From NCBI GenBank assembly GCA_913053655.1, contig CAJXFW010000004.1:1-50635 (forward strand): a stretch of DNA of 50,635 nucleotides, written 5' to 3'. A program made the position numbers and the translations under genes. The notes under the pieces were generated by a model. It was not told where the DNA came from and did no database searches. It saw only the letters and a program-made list of their open reading frames with translations. This document shows, piece after piece, positions 6,738 to 16,141 of this stretch. This DNA comes from an uncultured Thiogranum sp. (GTDB taxonomy: Bacteria > Pseudomonadota > Gammaproteobacteria > DSM-19610). Position 1 is the first letter of the stretch. Each line of letters begins with the position of its first letter.

Positions 6738-9700
6738 TCAAACAGATGACAGGCGCCTTTCCTTTACCTGTAGTACCAGGCCGTAAATCAGCGGCAGCAC
6801 CAGTAGACTCAGGACTGTGGTGGTCATCATGCCGCCCAGCATGGGAGCGGCGATGCGCTGCATGACATCCGAGCCCGTGCCCGAACCCCACATGATCGGT
6901 AACAGGCCCGCCATGACCGCCGCTGCGGTCATGGCAATGGGTCGCAGGCGCTTGCCGGTAGCAGTCTGTACGGCATCCATGATCATACCGGGCGTCAGTT
7001 GCCCGTCCGTGTTCCTGCGGTGCATGTTCACTTCCTCGTCAATGAAGGTCAGCACCAGAACGCTGATTTCCGCCGCCAGACCCGCCAGCGCGATAAAACC
7101 GACACCGACGGCAACCGACATATTGAAGCCTAGCAGGTATACCAGCCAGAAGCCCCCCACCAGACCGAACGGGATGCTCAGCATGACCACCACAGGGGCC
7201 GTGAGATTGCGGAAGTTGAAATACAACAACAGGAAAATGGCCGCCAGCGTCAAGGGCACAACCAGCTTCAGCCGAGCATTTGCCCGTTCCATATACTCGA
7301 ACTGGCCGGACCAGCCAAGCGTATAGCCTGGCGGTAACTTGACAGCCTTGGTAATGGCCTGTTTGGCCCGCGCCACATAACCGCCGATATCGCTGGTCTT
7401 GGGGTCCACATAGATCCAGGCATTGGGCCGGGCGGCTTCACTCTTGATGCCGGGGGGGCCTCCGGCGAGACGAATGTCCGCCACCTGCCCCAGGGGTATC
7501 TGGGTGCCGGTGGGCGTGTGAATGAGTACACGTTTGAGTGCAGCGAGGTTATTCCGGTAGTCGCGGAGATAACGCAGATTGACCGGATAGCGTTCCAGGC
7601 CCTCGACGGTTTGCGTCACGTTCATGCCACCAACGGCGGATTGAATGACATCTTCGACATCGCCAATGGTCAGACCGTAACGGGCCGCCTCGCGCCGCTT
7701 GATGTGAAAATCCACATAATGACCGCCCACGGCACGATCACCGAACGCGGACAAGGTATCCGGCAGCTTCTTGAGCACAATCTCAATTTCTTCCGTCAGC
7801 CGTTGCAGGGTGGCGAGATCGGGTCCGGATACTTTGATCCCAATCGGGGTCTTGATGCCGGTCGAGAGCATGTCGTTGCGGGTTTTGATGGGGAACGTCC
7901 AGGCATTGGCCAAGCCCGGGAAGTGAATCGCCTTATCCATTTTACCCATGAGCTGCCGGGTGGTCATTGTGGGATCGGGCCACTCTTCCCTGGGTTTCAG
8001 CTGGGCAATAGTTTCTATCATGGAAAGCGGTGCGGGGTCGGTCGAGGTCTCCGCACGACCCACTTTGCCGAACACAGTTTTCACTTCCGGGAAGGTTTTT
8101 AGAATCTTGTCGGTCTGTTGCAGTATTTCCTTGGCCTTGGTGATGGAAACGCCGGGGAAGGAGGTCGGCATGTAAAGAATGTCGCCTTCGTCCAGGGGCG
8201 GCATGAACTCGCTGCCGATTCTTGAAATCGGATAAGCGGCACTTGCCAGCAGGACAAGCACCAGAACCAGTGAAAACCACTTGCCGCGGATGGTCCATCG
8301 GAGTGCGGGTCCGTGCAGTGCGGTCAACAAGCGGTTCACCGGGTTTCTCGACTCGGGCAGGATCTTGCCGCGGATAAAATAGCCCATCAGTACCGGCACC
8401 AGGGTAATAGCCAGGCCCGCCGACGCCGCCATGGCATAGGTGGCGGTAAAGGCAAGCGGCTTGAACAGCCGCCCTTCCTGCGCCTGTAGCGTGAACACCG
8501 CCGCATAGGAAACCGTGATGATCATCAGCGAAAAAAACAGCGCCGGCCCAACCTCTGTCGCGGCGGACCCGATCGCACTCCATCGCTCCCGGGTATCCAG
8601 GGGCGCGCCCTTGGTTTCCGTCTCGTGTTCCAGGTGCTTATGGGCGTTTTCGATCATAACGATGGCGCCGTCCACCATCGCGCCCAGGGTGATGGCGATG
8701 CCGCCCAGGCTCATGATATTGGCCGCCAGCCCCTGCCATTGCATCAGAATAAAGGCGATGATGACGCCGAGCGGCAAGGTAATAATTGCCACCAGCGCCG
8801 AACGCGCGTGCAGTAGAAACAGGACACAAACCAGGGAAATGACGATGAATTCCTCGATCAGTTTGTCCTTGAGATTATCCACCGCCCGCAGGATCAGGTT
8901 GCTGCGGTCATAGGTGGGGACGATCTCCACACCGGCGGGTAGGCCGGCTTTTAATTCATCCAGTTTTGTCCGTATTTTGTCGATGGTTTCCAGGGCATTT
9001 TCCCGGTAGCGCATCACGATCACGCCACCGGCTACCTCGCCCTGGCCATTCAGTTCAGCGAGACCCCGGCGTAACTCCGGTCCGAGATGTACATCGGCTA
9101 CGTCTTTTATATAAATGGCCGTACCCTTTTTATCCACGCCGATTGGAATGTTTTTCAGATCTTCGATGGACTTGATATAGCCCAGTGCGCGCACCATGAA
9201 TTCCGATTCGGCCATCTCGATAAGCCTGCCGCCGACATCGTTGTTGCTGCGCTTGATCGCGTGTTTCACCTTCGACAGAGGAATGTCGTAGAAGGCCAGC
9301 TTGTTGGGGTCGACTTCCACCTGGTATTGTTTGACGAAGCCACCAACAGAGGCCACCTCCGAAACACCGGGTACGGTTTGCAGGGCGTACCTGAGATACC
9401 AGTCCTGGATAGAACGCAATTCGGCCAAGTCATGGGTGCCGGACTTGTCCACCAGTGCGTACTCGTAAACCCAGCCCACGCCGGTGGCGTCCGGACCGAG
9501 CGAGGGCGTCACACCTTGCGGTAGAAATTTAGCGGCGTAGTTCAAGTATTCGAGCACCCGGCTCCGCGCCCAGTACATATCCGTGCCATCTTCAAAAATA
9601 ATATAGACGAAGGAGAAACCAAAAAAGGAATAGCCGCGCACTACTTTGGCCTGCGGTACGGCCAGCATGGAGGTGGTGAGCGGATAGGTGACCTGATCCT

Positions 9701-9884
9701 CGACCACTTGTGGTGCCTGTCCCGGATACTTTGTGAAGATGATCACTTGCACATCGGAAAGGTCGGGAATGGCGTCCAATGGTATATTTTTTATCGCCAG
9801 TACGCCGGCGACGAGCAGCAGGGCGGTCATCACGAATACCAGGAAATGATTCTTCAGCGAAGCTTCAATAATGCTTCTGATCAT
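6738..9884 (-). CDS. cusA: Copper/silver efflux RND permease CusA
   Basis: A 1048-residue heavy-metal efflux RND transporter of the inner membrane, driven by protons, exporting Cu(I)/Ag(I) through CusB and CusC. It starts MIRSIIEASLKNHFLV, and the proton-relay TM4 segment reads GAMVDGAIVMIENAHKHLE. The three metal-binding methionines of E. coli CusA have counterparts in PLSMIET, RNDMLSTGIK and AVGGMNV, which argues for Cu/Ag rather than Zn/Co/Cd. GTGSDVMQRIAAPMLGGM closes the last transmembrane block. The ATG shares one base with the cusB stop (TAATG) and AGGAGA precedes it. A decayed second copy of the 3' half of such a gene lies at 13354-13700. Confidence 0.95.
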   Translation of the reverse strand: MIRSIIEASLKNHFLVFVMTALLLVAGVLAIKNIPLDAIPDLSDVQVIIFTKYPGQAPQVVEDQVTYPLTTSMLAVPQAKVVRGYSFFGFSFVYIIFEDGTDMYWARSRVLEYLNYAAKFLPQGVTPSLGPDATGVGWVYEYALVDKSGTHDLAELRSIQDWYLRYALQTVPGVSEVASVGGFVKQYQVEVDPNKLAFYDIPLSKVKHAIKRSNNDVGGRLIEMAESEFMVRALGYIKSIEDLKNIPIGVDKKGTAIYIKDVADVHLGPELRRGLAELNGQGEVAGGVIVMRYRENALETIDKIRTKLDELKAGLPAGVEIVPTYDRSNLILRAVDNLKDKLIEEFIVISLVCVLFLLHARSALVAIITLPLGVIIAFILMQWQGLAANIMSLGGIAITLGAMVDGAIVMIENAHKHLEHETETKGAPLDTRERWSAIGSAATEVGPALFFSLMIITVSYAAVFTLQAQEGRLFKPLAFTATYAMAASAGLAITLVPVLMGYFIRGKILPESRNPVNRLLTALHGPALRWTIRGKWFSLVLVLVLLASAAYPISRIGSEFMPPLDEGDILYMPTSFPGVSITKAKEILQQTDKILKTFPEVKTVFGKVGRAETSTDPAPLSMIETIAQLKPREEWPDPTMTTRQLMGKMDKAIHFPGLANAWTFPIKTRNDMLSTGIKTPIGIKVSGPDLATLQRLTEEIEIVLKKLPDTLSAFGDRAVGGHYVDFHIKRREAARYGLTIGDVEDVIQSAVGGMNVTQTVEGLERYPVNLRYLRDYRNNLAALKRVLIHTPTGTQIPLGQVADIRLAGGPPGIKSEAARPNAWIYVDPKTSDIGGYVARAKQAITKAVKLPPGYTLGWSGQFEYMERANARLKLVVPLTLAAIFLLLYFNFRNLTAPVVVMLSIPFGLVGGFWLVYLLGFNMSVAVGVGFIALAGLAAEISVLVLTFIDEEVNMHRRNTDGQLTPGMIMDAVQTATGKRLRPIAMTAAAVMAGLLPIMWGSGTGSDVMQRIAAPMLGGMMTTTVLSLLVLPLIYGLVLQVKERRLSSV

Positions 9885-11224
9885 TAGGGTTTCTCCTGGT
9901 CCATCTTCATGCCTTTCATGCCTTTCATGTCACCACGTTTCTGCGTCTGTGGAATATTTTCTTTCGGTTCAACCATCTTGGCAGCGGCCTCCACCAGCGA
10001 CGATTCGGAATCGAGCAGGAACTGTGCGGATGTCACCACGCGTTCGCCTGTCTTGAGCCCGCTCAGGATCTCGGTCTCGTCGCCGGCTTGCAGCCCCAGA
10101 TTGACACGACGCGGCTCAAAAGTACCCTTGCCGACCTGAACGAAGACCTTGGGCACCTCACCGGTACGGATAATGGCTGCGGTCGGGATCACCAGAGCGT
10201 CTGGCTTCGCGTTCGGATGGAGGATGACATCGGCAAACATATCCGGCTTGAACAGCAAGTTCGGATTGTCGAATTCGAGTCGAACTTTGTTGGTACGGGT
10301 TTTTGGATCCAGATAGGGATAAATGTAAGCGATTTTCCCCTTGAATACGCGACCGGGGACGGATACCAGCCGCATTTCGGCTGCATCGTTGAGCCGCACC
10401 CAGGGAATTTCATATTCATACACATCCACATAAACCCAGATCTTGGAAAGATCTGCGATTTTGTACAATTCCGTCCGTGGCGTGATATGTTGCCCTTCAC
10501 GCGCGCCGATCTTGAGCACGATGCCGGTAACCGGCGATTGGATATGCAAGGCCTTTATGGTCTTGCGAGTTCGTTCAAGTTCGCGTATTTGGTGCGCCGG
10601 CACATCCAGTAACTCCAGCCGCTCACGCGAGGAGCGCAACAGCGCTTGCGCGTCCTTGCGAATGTCGGCAAACGGGCTTTTGGCAAGCGTTTCGGCGTTC
10701 TTCAGCGCCAGCAGGTATTCCTGCTCGCTGGCCACAAGTTGAGGCGAATAGACGGATAGCAGCATGGTACCCGGTTTGACGGCTTCACCCGTTTCACTCA
10801 CAAACAGTTTTTCAACCCAGCCGGAAATCTTGGGGTGAAAACGGGTCAATAACTCTTCGTCGTAAGCCAGCCGGCCCACCGTCTTAATGGAACGTGAAAT
10901 GGCTTTGCGGCTAGCCAGCGCGGTGCGGACACCGATATTCTGTACGACGGTTGGATCGATCACCACTGTGCCGGCGCTGCCACCGCCCGTCAGGTCATCG
11001 GCATAAACGGGGACGTAGTCCATGCCCATGCCGTCCTTGGCCGGCACCGGTGACGTGACCGTGGGGTTCATAGGGTTGCGATAAAACAGGGGTTTGCGGG
11101 CGGCGCTGACGGCTGTTTCCTTCCCTTGACCGGGGGCGGTTGTATGCCACGACGACAGCCAGTAACCCGCGGCCACGCCCGTGATCAGTGTGATGACGAC
11201 GATACCAACGATTTTTTTATTCAT
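9884..11224 (-). CDS. cusB: Copper/silver efflux periplasmic adaptor CusB
   Basis: A membrane-fusion (periplasmic adaptor) protein linking CusA to the outer-membrane channel. The N-terminus MNKKIVGIVVITLITGVAAGYWL is a membrane anchor/signal. FYRNPMNPTVTSPVPAKDGMGMDYVPVY is the heavy-metal-binding segment typical of CusB. Then come the barrel-sandwich/lipoyl halves, a helical hairpin around SEQEYLLALKNAETLAK, and a beta-barrel domain. The C-terminus is methionine-rich (GDMKGMKGMKMDQ), fitting soft-metal handling. The start at 11224 is preferred because ATGAATAA overlaps the cusC stop, giving translational coupling; an in-frame start 10 codons earlier would precede the signal sequence. 446 residues. 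Confidence 0.93.
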   Translation of the reverse strand: MNKKIVGIVVITLITGVAAGYWLSSWHTTAPGQGKETAVSAARKPLFYRNPMNPTVTSPVPAKDGMGMDYVPVYADDLTGGGSAGTVVIDPTVVQNIGVRTALASRKAISRSIKTVGRLAYDEELLTRFHPKISGWVEKLFVSETGEAVKPGTMLLSVYSPQLVASEQEYLLALKNAETLAKSPFADIRKDAQALLRSSRERLELLDVPAHQIRELERTRKTIKALHIQSPVTGIVLKIGAREGQHITPRTELYKIADLSKIWVYVDVYEYEIPWVRLNDAAEMRLVSVPGRVFKGKIAYIYPYLDPKTRTNKVRLEFDNPNLLFKPDMFADVILHPNAKPDALVIPTAAIIRTGEVPKVFVQVGKGTFEPRRVNLGLQAGDETEILSGLKTGERVVTSAQFLLDSESSLVEAAAKMVEPKENIPQTQKRGDMKGMKGMKMDQEKP

Positions 11225-12557
11225 AAGATAGGTTCCCGGATATATCCTTGCCAACAGCGGAGGACAGTCGGGCCAGTGATTGCCTGGCCCCTGCCAATGC
11301 CTTCCAGTATTGGGTTTCGAAGTTGTAAAGTGTGATTTGTGAACGCACCAGATTGAGAAAATCCACCTTGTTTACCTGATAGCCGGCCAGCATGGAAGAA
11401 ACGGTCTGGCTGGCCTGGGGGATGATGCCCGTCTTGAAAAGCAAGGCTTGATCGCGGGTCTTGACGTAGTCAGCCAGTGCCGACGAGGTTTCCGACCAGA
11501 CACTTTCGGTGACATCTTGTAGTGCAAACTGTTGTTTGAGCATCTCGGCCTTGCGTTGATCCAGCGCACGGGCCTGCTTGGTGGCGATAAAAATCGGTAG
11601 ATTGACGCTGATGCCGAGGGTGAGGAAATCGGCGCGCGAGTTACTGCGCCCGGTGTTCTTGCCACTCCGGAAACCGTAGCCCGCACTCAGTTTGGAATCA
11701 GGGTAGTAATTCTTTTTGGCAAGGTCGACCCGCTTTTGCGCCGCCTTGATCCGCTCGTTCAGGCTGGCTAGCAACGGTCGCGCCTGCAAGGCCATACGGT
11801 GAAGGATCTTTTCGTCTGGTACTTCCGGCAGTGTTTCCGGTACCCGCGCCGGGAGGCGCACGGGGTCTTGCGTGGGCCGATTGAGCAGTGCGTTCAGCTG
11901 GGCCTGCTGGCTCTTGCGGGCACCTTTCAGCTGGATTTCAATATTGAGCAGCTTGGAAAGCTCCACCTGCGCCAGCAGCACGTCCTGTTGCAGGCCCTTG
12001 CCCACCTTGTATTTGGTTTCGGCAATCGCGATGAACTGCCGCAGCAAGACCTTATTGCGACCCACGATCTCCAGGGCGCGGTCAAGATAGAACAGGTTCC
12101 ACCAGCCGATGCGCACATTGCGTACCAGTTTGAGACGGAACTCATCCACATCGAGGTTAGCTGACTCAGCCTCAAAGTGCGCCGCCTCCTTCCGCAGTCG
12201 TAGCTTGCCGGGAAAGGGTACTTTCTGCGAAAGCCCGGCGCGCAATTGCGTCATGTTTTCCTGAGTGGTGGAAAAGGTATCCACTGGCAGGTTCACGGCG
12301 TTGAAACTGAGAACCGGGTCCGGCAGTGTACCGACCTGCGGCGGTATCGCCGCCATGGCGCGGGCGCGGGCGCGTTTTTCGGCGAGTCCTGGATTATTGG
12401 CAAGCGCAATGCCAACCGCCTGCTGTAGTTCAAGCATCCCGTCCGTTCGGGATGTCGGGAGGTTACCGGCGGCACCGGCCAGGCCGGCCCAAAACGAAAC
12501 ACACACGGTGAAGACGATAACCGGTAAGCGGTTGAATGCCCGTTCACTTAGAGGCAT
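11217..12557 (-). CDS. cusC: TolC-family outer-membrane efflux channel CusC
   Basis: The outer-membrane factor of the Cus tripartite pump, forming the exit duct. It has a signal peptide (about 1-29, ending VSFWAGLAGAAG) and two outer-membrane-efflux repeats with long helical stretches, for example EKRARARAMAAIPPQVGTLPDPVLS and the second half around ALDQRKAEMLKQQFALQDV. 446 residues is normal for the family. GGGGAGC lies just before the ATG. No lipobox cysteine is seen, unlike E. coli CusC. It is the first gene of cusCBA. The 255 bp upstream (12558-12812) hold no gene; only a GC-rich inverted repeat (CCGGCC...GGCCGG near 12673) stands out, with no T-tract. Confidence 0.9.
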   Translation of the reverse strand: MPLSERAFNRLPVIVFTVCVSFWAGLAGAAGNLPTSRTDGMLELQQAVGIALANNPGLAEKRARARAMAAIPPQVGTLPDPVLSFNAVNLPVDTFSTTQENMTQLRAGLSQKVPFPGKLRLRKEAAHFEAESANLDVDEFRLKLVRNVRIGWWNLFYLDRALEIVGRNKVLLRQFIAIAETKYKVGKGLQQDVLLAQVELSKLLNIEIQLKGARKSQQAQLNALLNRPTQDPVRLPARVPETLPEVPDEKILHRMALQARPLLASLNERIKAAQKRVDLAKKNYYPDSKLSAGYGFRSGKNTGRSNSRADFLTLGISVNLPIFIATKQARALDQRKAEMLKQQFALQDVTESVWSETSSALADYVKTRDQALLFKTGIIPQASQTVSSMLAGYQVNKVDFLNLVRSQITLYNFETQYWKALAGARQSLARLSSAVGKDISGNLSYE

Positions 12558-12812
12558 GACGGCTCCCCTTCGGACCCGTGTGCCCCTCTAACAGGTCGCG
12601 GCAACCACTGCGTCAGGTAAAGCGGGGCCTCACGACCGGTGGTCGGCAGCCGGGGCGGGTGTTTCTTTCCGGCCATCGGACGGCCGGCTGCGGAAAAGGG
12701 ACATTGGCACATGTCGGTACTCCATAGCGAAAGAGAGAACGGGGCAACAGGCTCCCAGCCTTGCAGCAGACGTTATTTCTGACTGTGGGCCGTGGCGGGG
12801 CCGGAACCTTAT

Positions 12813-13196
12813 TTAGCTAGGAAGTAAGAGCGGTGGGCGGAGTAGCGGTGGGTCGGTACGGGATGTCGAGTGGAGCAGAGAATAGTTGTGCAGTGCCTGG
12901 CTATAGTTGGCTAGCAGCAGAGTGGACGGCAGGGAAGTGATACTACCATGGCAGCTCGCACAGCTACCACCGTTGCAGACATAGCCCTGGCAATCCGGTT
13001 GGCAGTGGAGGCAGCCCGGCATGGCGCGTTGCGCGGTGTCGGCCTGTGCCATGTTAGCAGCAGCCGGCCCCTGCATGGATGGGCAGTGCCCCGTGGCAGG
13101 TGCGGCGGGCACAGCAGAAAGGGCCGGCAACGGCGCCAGAATCAGCGTCAACGCCAGCCACAGAGAGAGAAGTTTCTGTACCTGCTTACCTTTCAT
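12813..13196 (-). CDS. Small cysteine-rich exported protein of the cus region
   Basis: A 127-residue protein with a Sec signal peptide (MKGKQVQKLLSLWLALTLILAPLPALSA). The short mature part has eight cysteines, including CLHC, CASCH and GHC. The tail is leucine/proline-rich (DPPLLRPPLLLPS). I do not recognise a named family with certainty; layout and composition resemble DUF2946-type proteins often seen near copper genes. A periplasmic copper-binding or sensing role is plausible but inferred. The start at 13196 was chosen over an upstream in-frame one because AAAGAGAG precedes it and it gives a clean signal peptide. Same strand as cusCBA, 255 bp upstream of cusC. Confidence 0.7.
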   Translation of the reverse strand: MKGKQVQKLLSLWLALTLILAPLPALSAVPAAPATGHCPSMQGPAAANMAQADTAQRAMPGCLHCQPDCQGYVCNGGSCASCHGSITSLPSTLLLANYSQALHNYSLLHSTSRTDPPLLRPPLLLPS

Positions 13197-13353
13197 TGCT
13201 CTCTTTTTAACAGTCCTGTGCGAAATGTGCAAACGGTGTGACAACGGCGCCGCGCGTGGGTTCAGTCGCGGCACGAACTTTCACACTTTAGTGGCAGCCC
13301 CGGCTTTTTACTTGAATTTCGTACCGTTTACCGAGCGAATACCTGTCCAGGCC

Positions 13354-13700
13354 GATCCTTGGCAAAGGTATTCCAGCGTCAAAGAGGCCAAGCAGGTCGT
13401 CGCCGATCAGATCGACCTGCCGGCCGGCTATTCACTGCGCTGGTCGGTGGCATCTGGCTGCTGTACCTGCTGGATTATGACATATCCGTTGCGGTTGGCG
13501 TCGGCTTCATCGCGCTGGCTGGTGTTGCCGTGGAAATCGGGGTTATCATGCTGGGTACCGGTACCGGTTCCGAGGTTATGCGGCGCATCGCCGCACCGAT
13601 GGTGGGCGGCATGATCAGCGCTACGATACTCACCCTGCTGGTCATACTGTCAGCTTTCCTGGTGTGGCGCGGTGGTCAAATCAAACGAGGTGGCGACTGA
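13354..13700 (+). pseudogene. Decayed remnant of a second cusA/czcA-type RND permease gene
   Basis: Two reading frames together match the C-terminal third of CusA. The first encodes EAKQVVADQIDLPAGYSLRWS. The frame then changes and GGIWLLYLLDYDISVAVGVGFIALAGVAVEIGVIML follows, joined directly to GTGSEVMRRIAAPMVGGM. Against the intact CusA at 6738-9884, the segment between WS and GG(F/I)W and the block between the V.ML segment and GTGS are missing. There are thus two internal deletions and a frame change, and nothing recognisable upstream. It cannot form a transporter. Its stop overlaps the ATG of the next gene by one base, the arrangement a former cusA operon would have had. Confidence 0.85.
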
Positions 13701-14110
13701 TGTTGAGATCAATAGTGCTGACGCTGCTGTTCTTTGCCGGAACAGCGGCGGCGCATGGACCGGAAAACAAACCTGACCTGGGTTGGCGCGGTCCGGTCTC
13801 TTCGTTTGATCCCGCTGCATCGCCCGACGATAAAAAAGATACCATCCATATGGACCTCGCAGTGGATGGGCAAACCATAAAGCTGTTTGTCTCCGATGCC
13901 GATGGGAACCCTGTTAATATTGATATTGCCGAAGCGAAAGCCTTTATTTCCTCGGCGGGCAAAACTTCCTGGTGTGCACTACAGCCGGCGGGCATGAACA
14001 TGCTGACCGGCAAGGGTGATTTTATTCATGACCCCGGTATGAGAGTCGATATTACCCTGCGATTACCGGGCCGCAGACCGATAAACAAGAATTTCAGACC
14101 CTTTCAATAG
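13700..14110 (+). CDS. Small exported protein following the RND remnant, function unknown
   Basis: A 136-residue protein with a signal peptide (MLRSIVLTLLFFAGTAAA) and a mature N-terminus starting HGPENKPD. No transmembrane segment follows, so it is probably periplasmic. The mature protein has one cysteine (SSAGKTSWCAL) and a mostly beta-strand-like pattern, with HMDLAVDGQTIKLFVSDADGNPVNI in the middle. I do not recognise a characterised family. The ATG overlaps the stop of the RND remnant (TGATG), so it was probably the gene after a now lost pump. An accessory metal-binding role is a guess from context only. The next 117 bp contain no gene. Confidence 0.65.
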   Translation: MLRSIVLTLLFFAGTAAAHGPENKPDLGWRGPVSSFDPAASPDDKKDTIHMDLAVDGQTIKLFVSDADGNPVNIDIAEAKAFISSAGKTSWCALQPAGMNMLTGKGDFIHDPGMRVDITLRLPGRRPINKNFRPFQ

Positions 14111-14227
14111 ACTACCCCGAATCAATCGGTTTGTTGAGCCAGATCAAGGCTGAAGAACGGCAAATGGCACTAGTCTGGCCGCATTGTTAGCAAACCCTGC
14201 AAGGTTCTTGCTGGTGGAAAACCGATA

Positions 14228-14617
14228 ATGCACCAGACCCGTACAACATTAAATCGCCTGCTTGACTGGTTACTCGTGCTGGCGCTTGCATTGGCGCCGA
14301 TGCAAGGTGCATTTTCGGCGTTTGGTAGCACCTGCGGACATGACCACAGGGTGACCGCTGGAGAGACGGCGCATCATCACGTCGCCTCAATCGACCCGGC
14401 TTACCACGATTCCAAAGCCAGCCCTGCACAGGAGTGCTGCAAACACGACAGTGATGACGGCGATTGTAACGGCGTTTGCAACGCGTTTTACGCCTCTGCA
14501 TACCTGCTATTGGCAAGCTGGAATGTTGCTTGCGACGATCACCAAACCTATGAACCTCAACTTGCGACTGCTTTCACCGGTCGATCGGTTCCCACCCCGC
14601 TCCATCCTCCCCTGTAG
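14228..14617 (+). CDS. Small exported Cys/His-rich protein
   Basis: A 129-residue protein with a hydrophobic N-terminal export signal (LLDWLLVLALALAPMQGAFSAFG). The mature part is rich in histidine and cysteine: CGHDH, AHHH, ECCKHD and DCNGVC. The tail is proline-rich (PTPLHPPL). Its layout (signal, Cys/His cluster, short hydrophobic stretch YASAYLLLASW, Pro-rich tail) parallels the cysteine-rich protein at 12813-13196, and both recall DUF2946-type proteins. Metal binding in the periplasm is a reasonable inference, but no function is proven. The next gene starts 199 bp downstream, and nothing else is seen in that spacer. Confidence 0.65.
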   Translation: MHQTRTTLNRLLDWLLVLALALAPMQGAFSAFGSTCGHDHRVTAGETAHHHVASIDPAYHDSKASPAQECCKHDSDDGDCNGVCNAFYASAYLLLASWNVACDDHQTYEPQLATAFTGRSVPTPLHPPL

Positions 14618-14816
14618 CTGTTTGACCACGGGTCATTCGTTGCATCCGCCGAAACTGCGGGCAAGCAAAACCCCAAACACTGACTGCTATTAGCGACGAC
14701 TTTTGCCACTACAATTGTCTGGACACGGGCTGTGCTGTTCGTAAATCCGCCTTTATCTGGAACCTGGCGTGGAAAGTAAAACCAATACAATACCGATTTT
14801 CCTGGGAGAAATGCCG

Positions 14817-16130
14817 ATGAAACACAGAACCTTTATTTTAAAACCAGTAGCGCTCGCAGTACTTGCAGCGGTTGCCTCGACTACTTCTTTTGCCGACAGC
14901 GAAATGGACAAGATGCGAAAAACCGTCGAGACGCTGCAAAAGCAGCTCGAACAGGTGCAGGAGCAGCTGAAAGCCCGCGAGGAGAAACCCGCCACCCCTG
15001 CCCAGTCCCGGACCGCGCAAGAGGCCCCGGTTACACGCAAGGAAATGGACGAACTGCGCAAGGAAGTCGCTACCGCCTCGGAATGGCGTTCGCCGAACAC
15101 CCTGATCCACATGGCGGGTTACTCCAGTGTAGGTTATGAAAAAACTCAGGGTAATAACGATGACGGCAGTTTTAACGTCGGTCAGTTTGCACCCATTTTC
15201 CACTTCCAGTACCGCGATCTGGTCATGCTCGAATCAGAGCTGGAATTCGAGGTTGAAGATGATGGTTCAACGAATACCGCCCTGGAGTATCTGACTATTG
15301 ACCTGATCATGAACGATTACGCGACGCTGGTTGCCGGCAAGTTCCTCAGCCCGATCGGACAGTTCAGGCAAAATCTACACCCCACCTGGGTCAACAAAAT
15401 GGCTTCACCCCCGCCCGGCTTCGGCCATGATGGTGCAGCACCGGTATCCGATCTCGGTGTGCAGGTTCGTGGCGGATATCCGCTCGGAAAGGTGCGCACC
15501 AACTACGCCCTGTTTGTCAGTAACGGGCCGGAGTTGACCTCCGCAACCGACGACGGCGTGAACTTCACACTGGACGGTGTCGATGCGGAAGGCTTCAACA
15601 AGGATTCCGATGGCACCAAGGTTTTCGGTGGCCGCCTGGGCGTATTGCCTATGAGGGGACTGGAAGTCGGGATTTCCGGTGCAACGGGCGAGGCATCTGT
15701 GTCGAAATACGAGGACGAATTGCTGGCAACGACCGTCAAAATCACCGACCAGGGCAAGCGTGACTACGACGTCTATGGTGCCGACTTTAATTTCCAGTAT
15801 CGATCTGTCGGGGTTCGTGGCGAGTACGTAAAATCAAAGGTGGGTTCCAGCAATAAAGGCCTGACGGCCTCCGGCAGCGCCAACTGGGAGACCTGGTATA
15901 CCCAGGCCGCCTACCGCTTCCTGCCTACCCGGTTTGAGGCTGTGCTGCGTTACACGGACTTTGATTCAGCGGTTGACAGCAGGGACCAGGAACAGTGGGG
16001 TGTAGGGCTGAATTATCTGTTCACCAGTAATTTTATCGCCAAGGTGAACTATGAGTTCAACAACGGTAATGGTAACTCATCGGTAGCAGACGATAACCGC
16101 TTCCTTGCCCAGCTCGCTTACGGATTCTAG
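14817..16130 (+). CDS. Outer-membrane porin, DcaP-like
   Basis: A predicted 16-18-stranded outer-membrane barrel of 437 residues. After a signal peptide (to about residue 24, SFADS) comes a coiled coil (MDKMRKTVETLQKQLEQVQEQLKARE), as in DcaP-type trimeric porins. The rest is a barrel with alternating strands (FAPIFHFQYRDLVMLESELEFEVED, LATLVAGKFLSPIGQFRQNLHP-like segments) and a terminal phenylalanine (FLAQLAYGF) for BAM recognition. The cargo is unknown. The start at 14817 was chosen because GGGAGA is 8 bases upstream; an ATG two codons earlier would be too close. A diheme cytochrome gene follows after 11 bp, so both are probably co-transcribed. Confidence 0.83.
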   Translation: MKHRTFILKPVALAVLAAVASTTSFADSEMDKMRKTVETLQKQLEQVQEQLKAREEKPATPAQSRTAQEAPVTRKEMDELRKEVATASEWRSPNTLIHMAGYSSVGYEKTQGNNDDGSFNVGQFAPIFHFQYRDLVMLESELEFEVEDDGSTNTALEYLTIDLIMNDYATLVAGKFLSPIGQFRQNLHPTWVNKMASPPPGFGHDGAAPVSDLGVQVRGGYPLGKVRTNYALFVSNGPELTSATDDGVNFTLDGVDAEGFNKDSDGTKVFGGRLGVLPMRGLEVGISGATGEASVSKYEDELLATTVKITDQGKRDYDVYGADFNFQYRSVGVRGEYVKSKVGSSNKGLTASGSANWETWYTQAAYRFLPTRFEAVLRYTDFDSAVDSRDQEQWGVGLNYLFTSNFIAKVNYEFNNGNGNSSVADDNRFLAQLAYGF

Positions 16131-16141
16131 GAGAAACAGAT

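Noticed and set aside
13359-13700. A functional 113-residue membrane protein
   Set aside because: Its sequence is a deletion-joined part of CusA, and the preceding part of the homology is in another frame, so it is a remnant.
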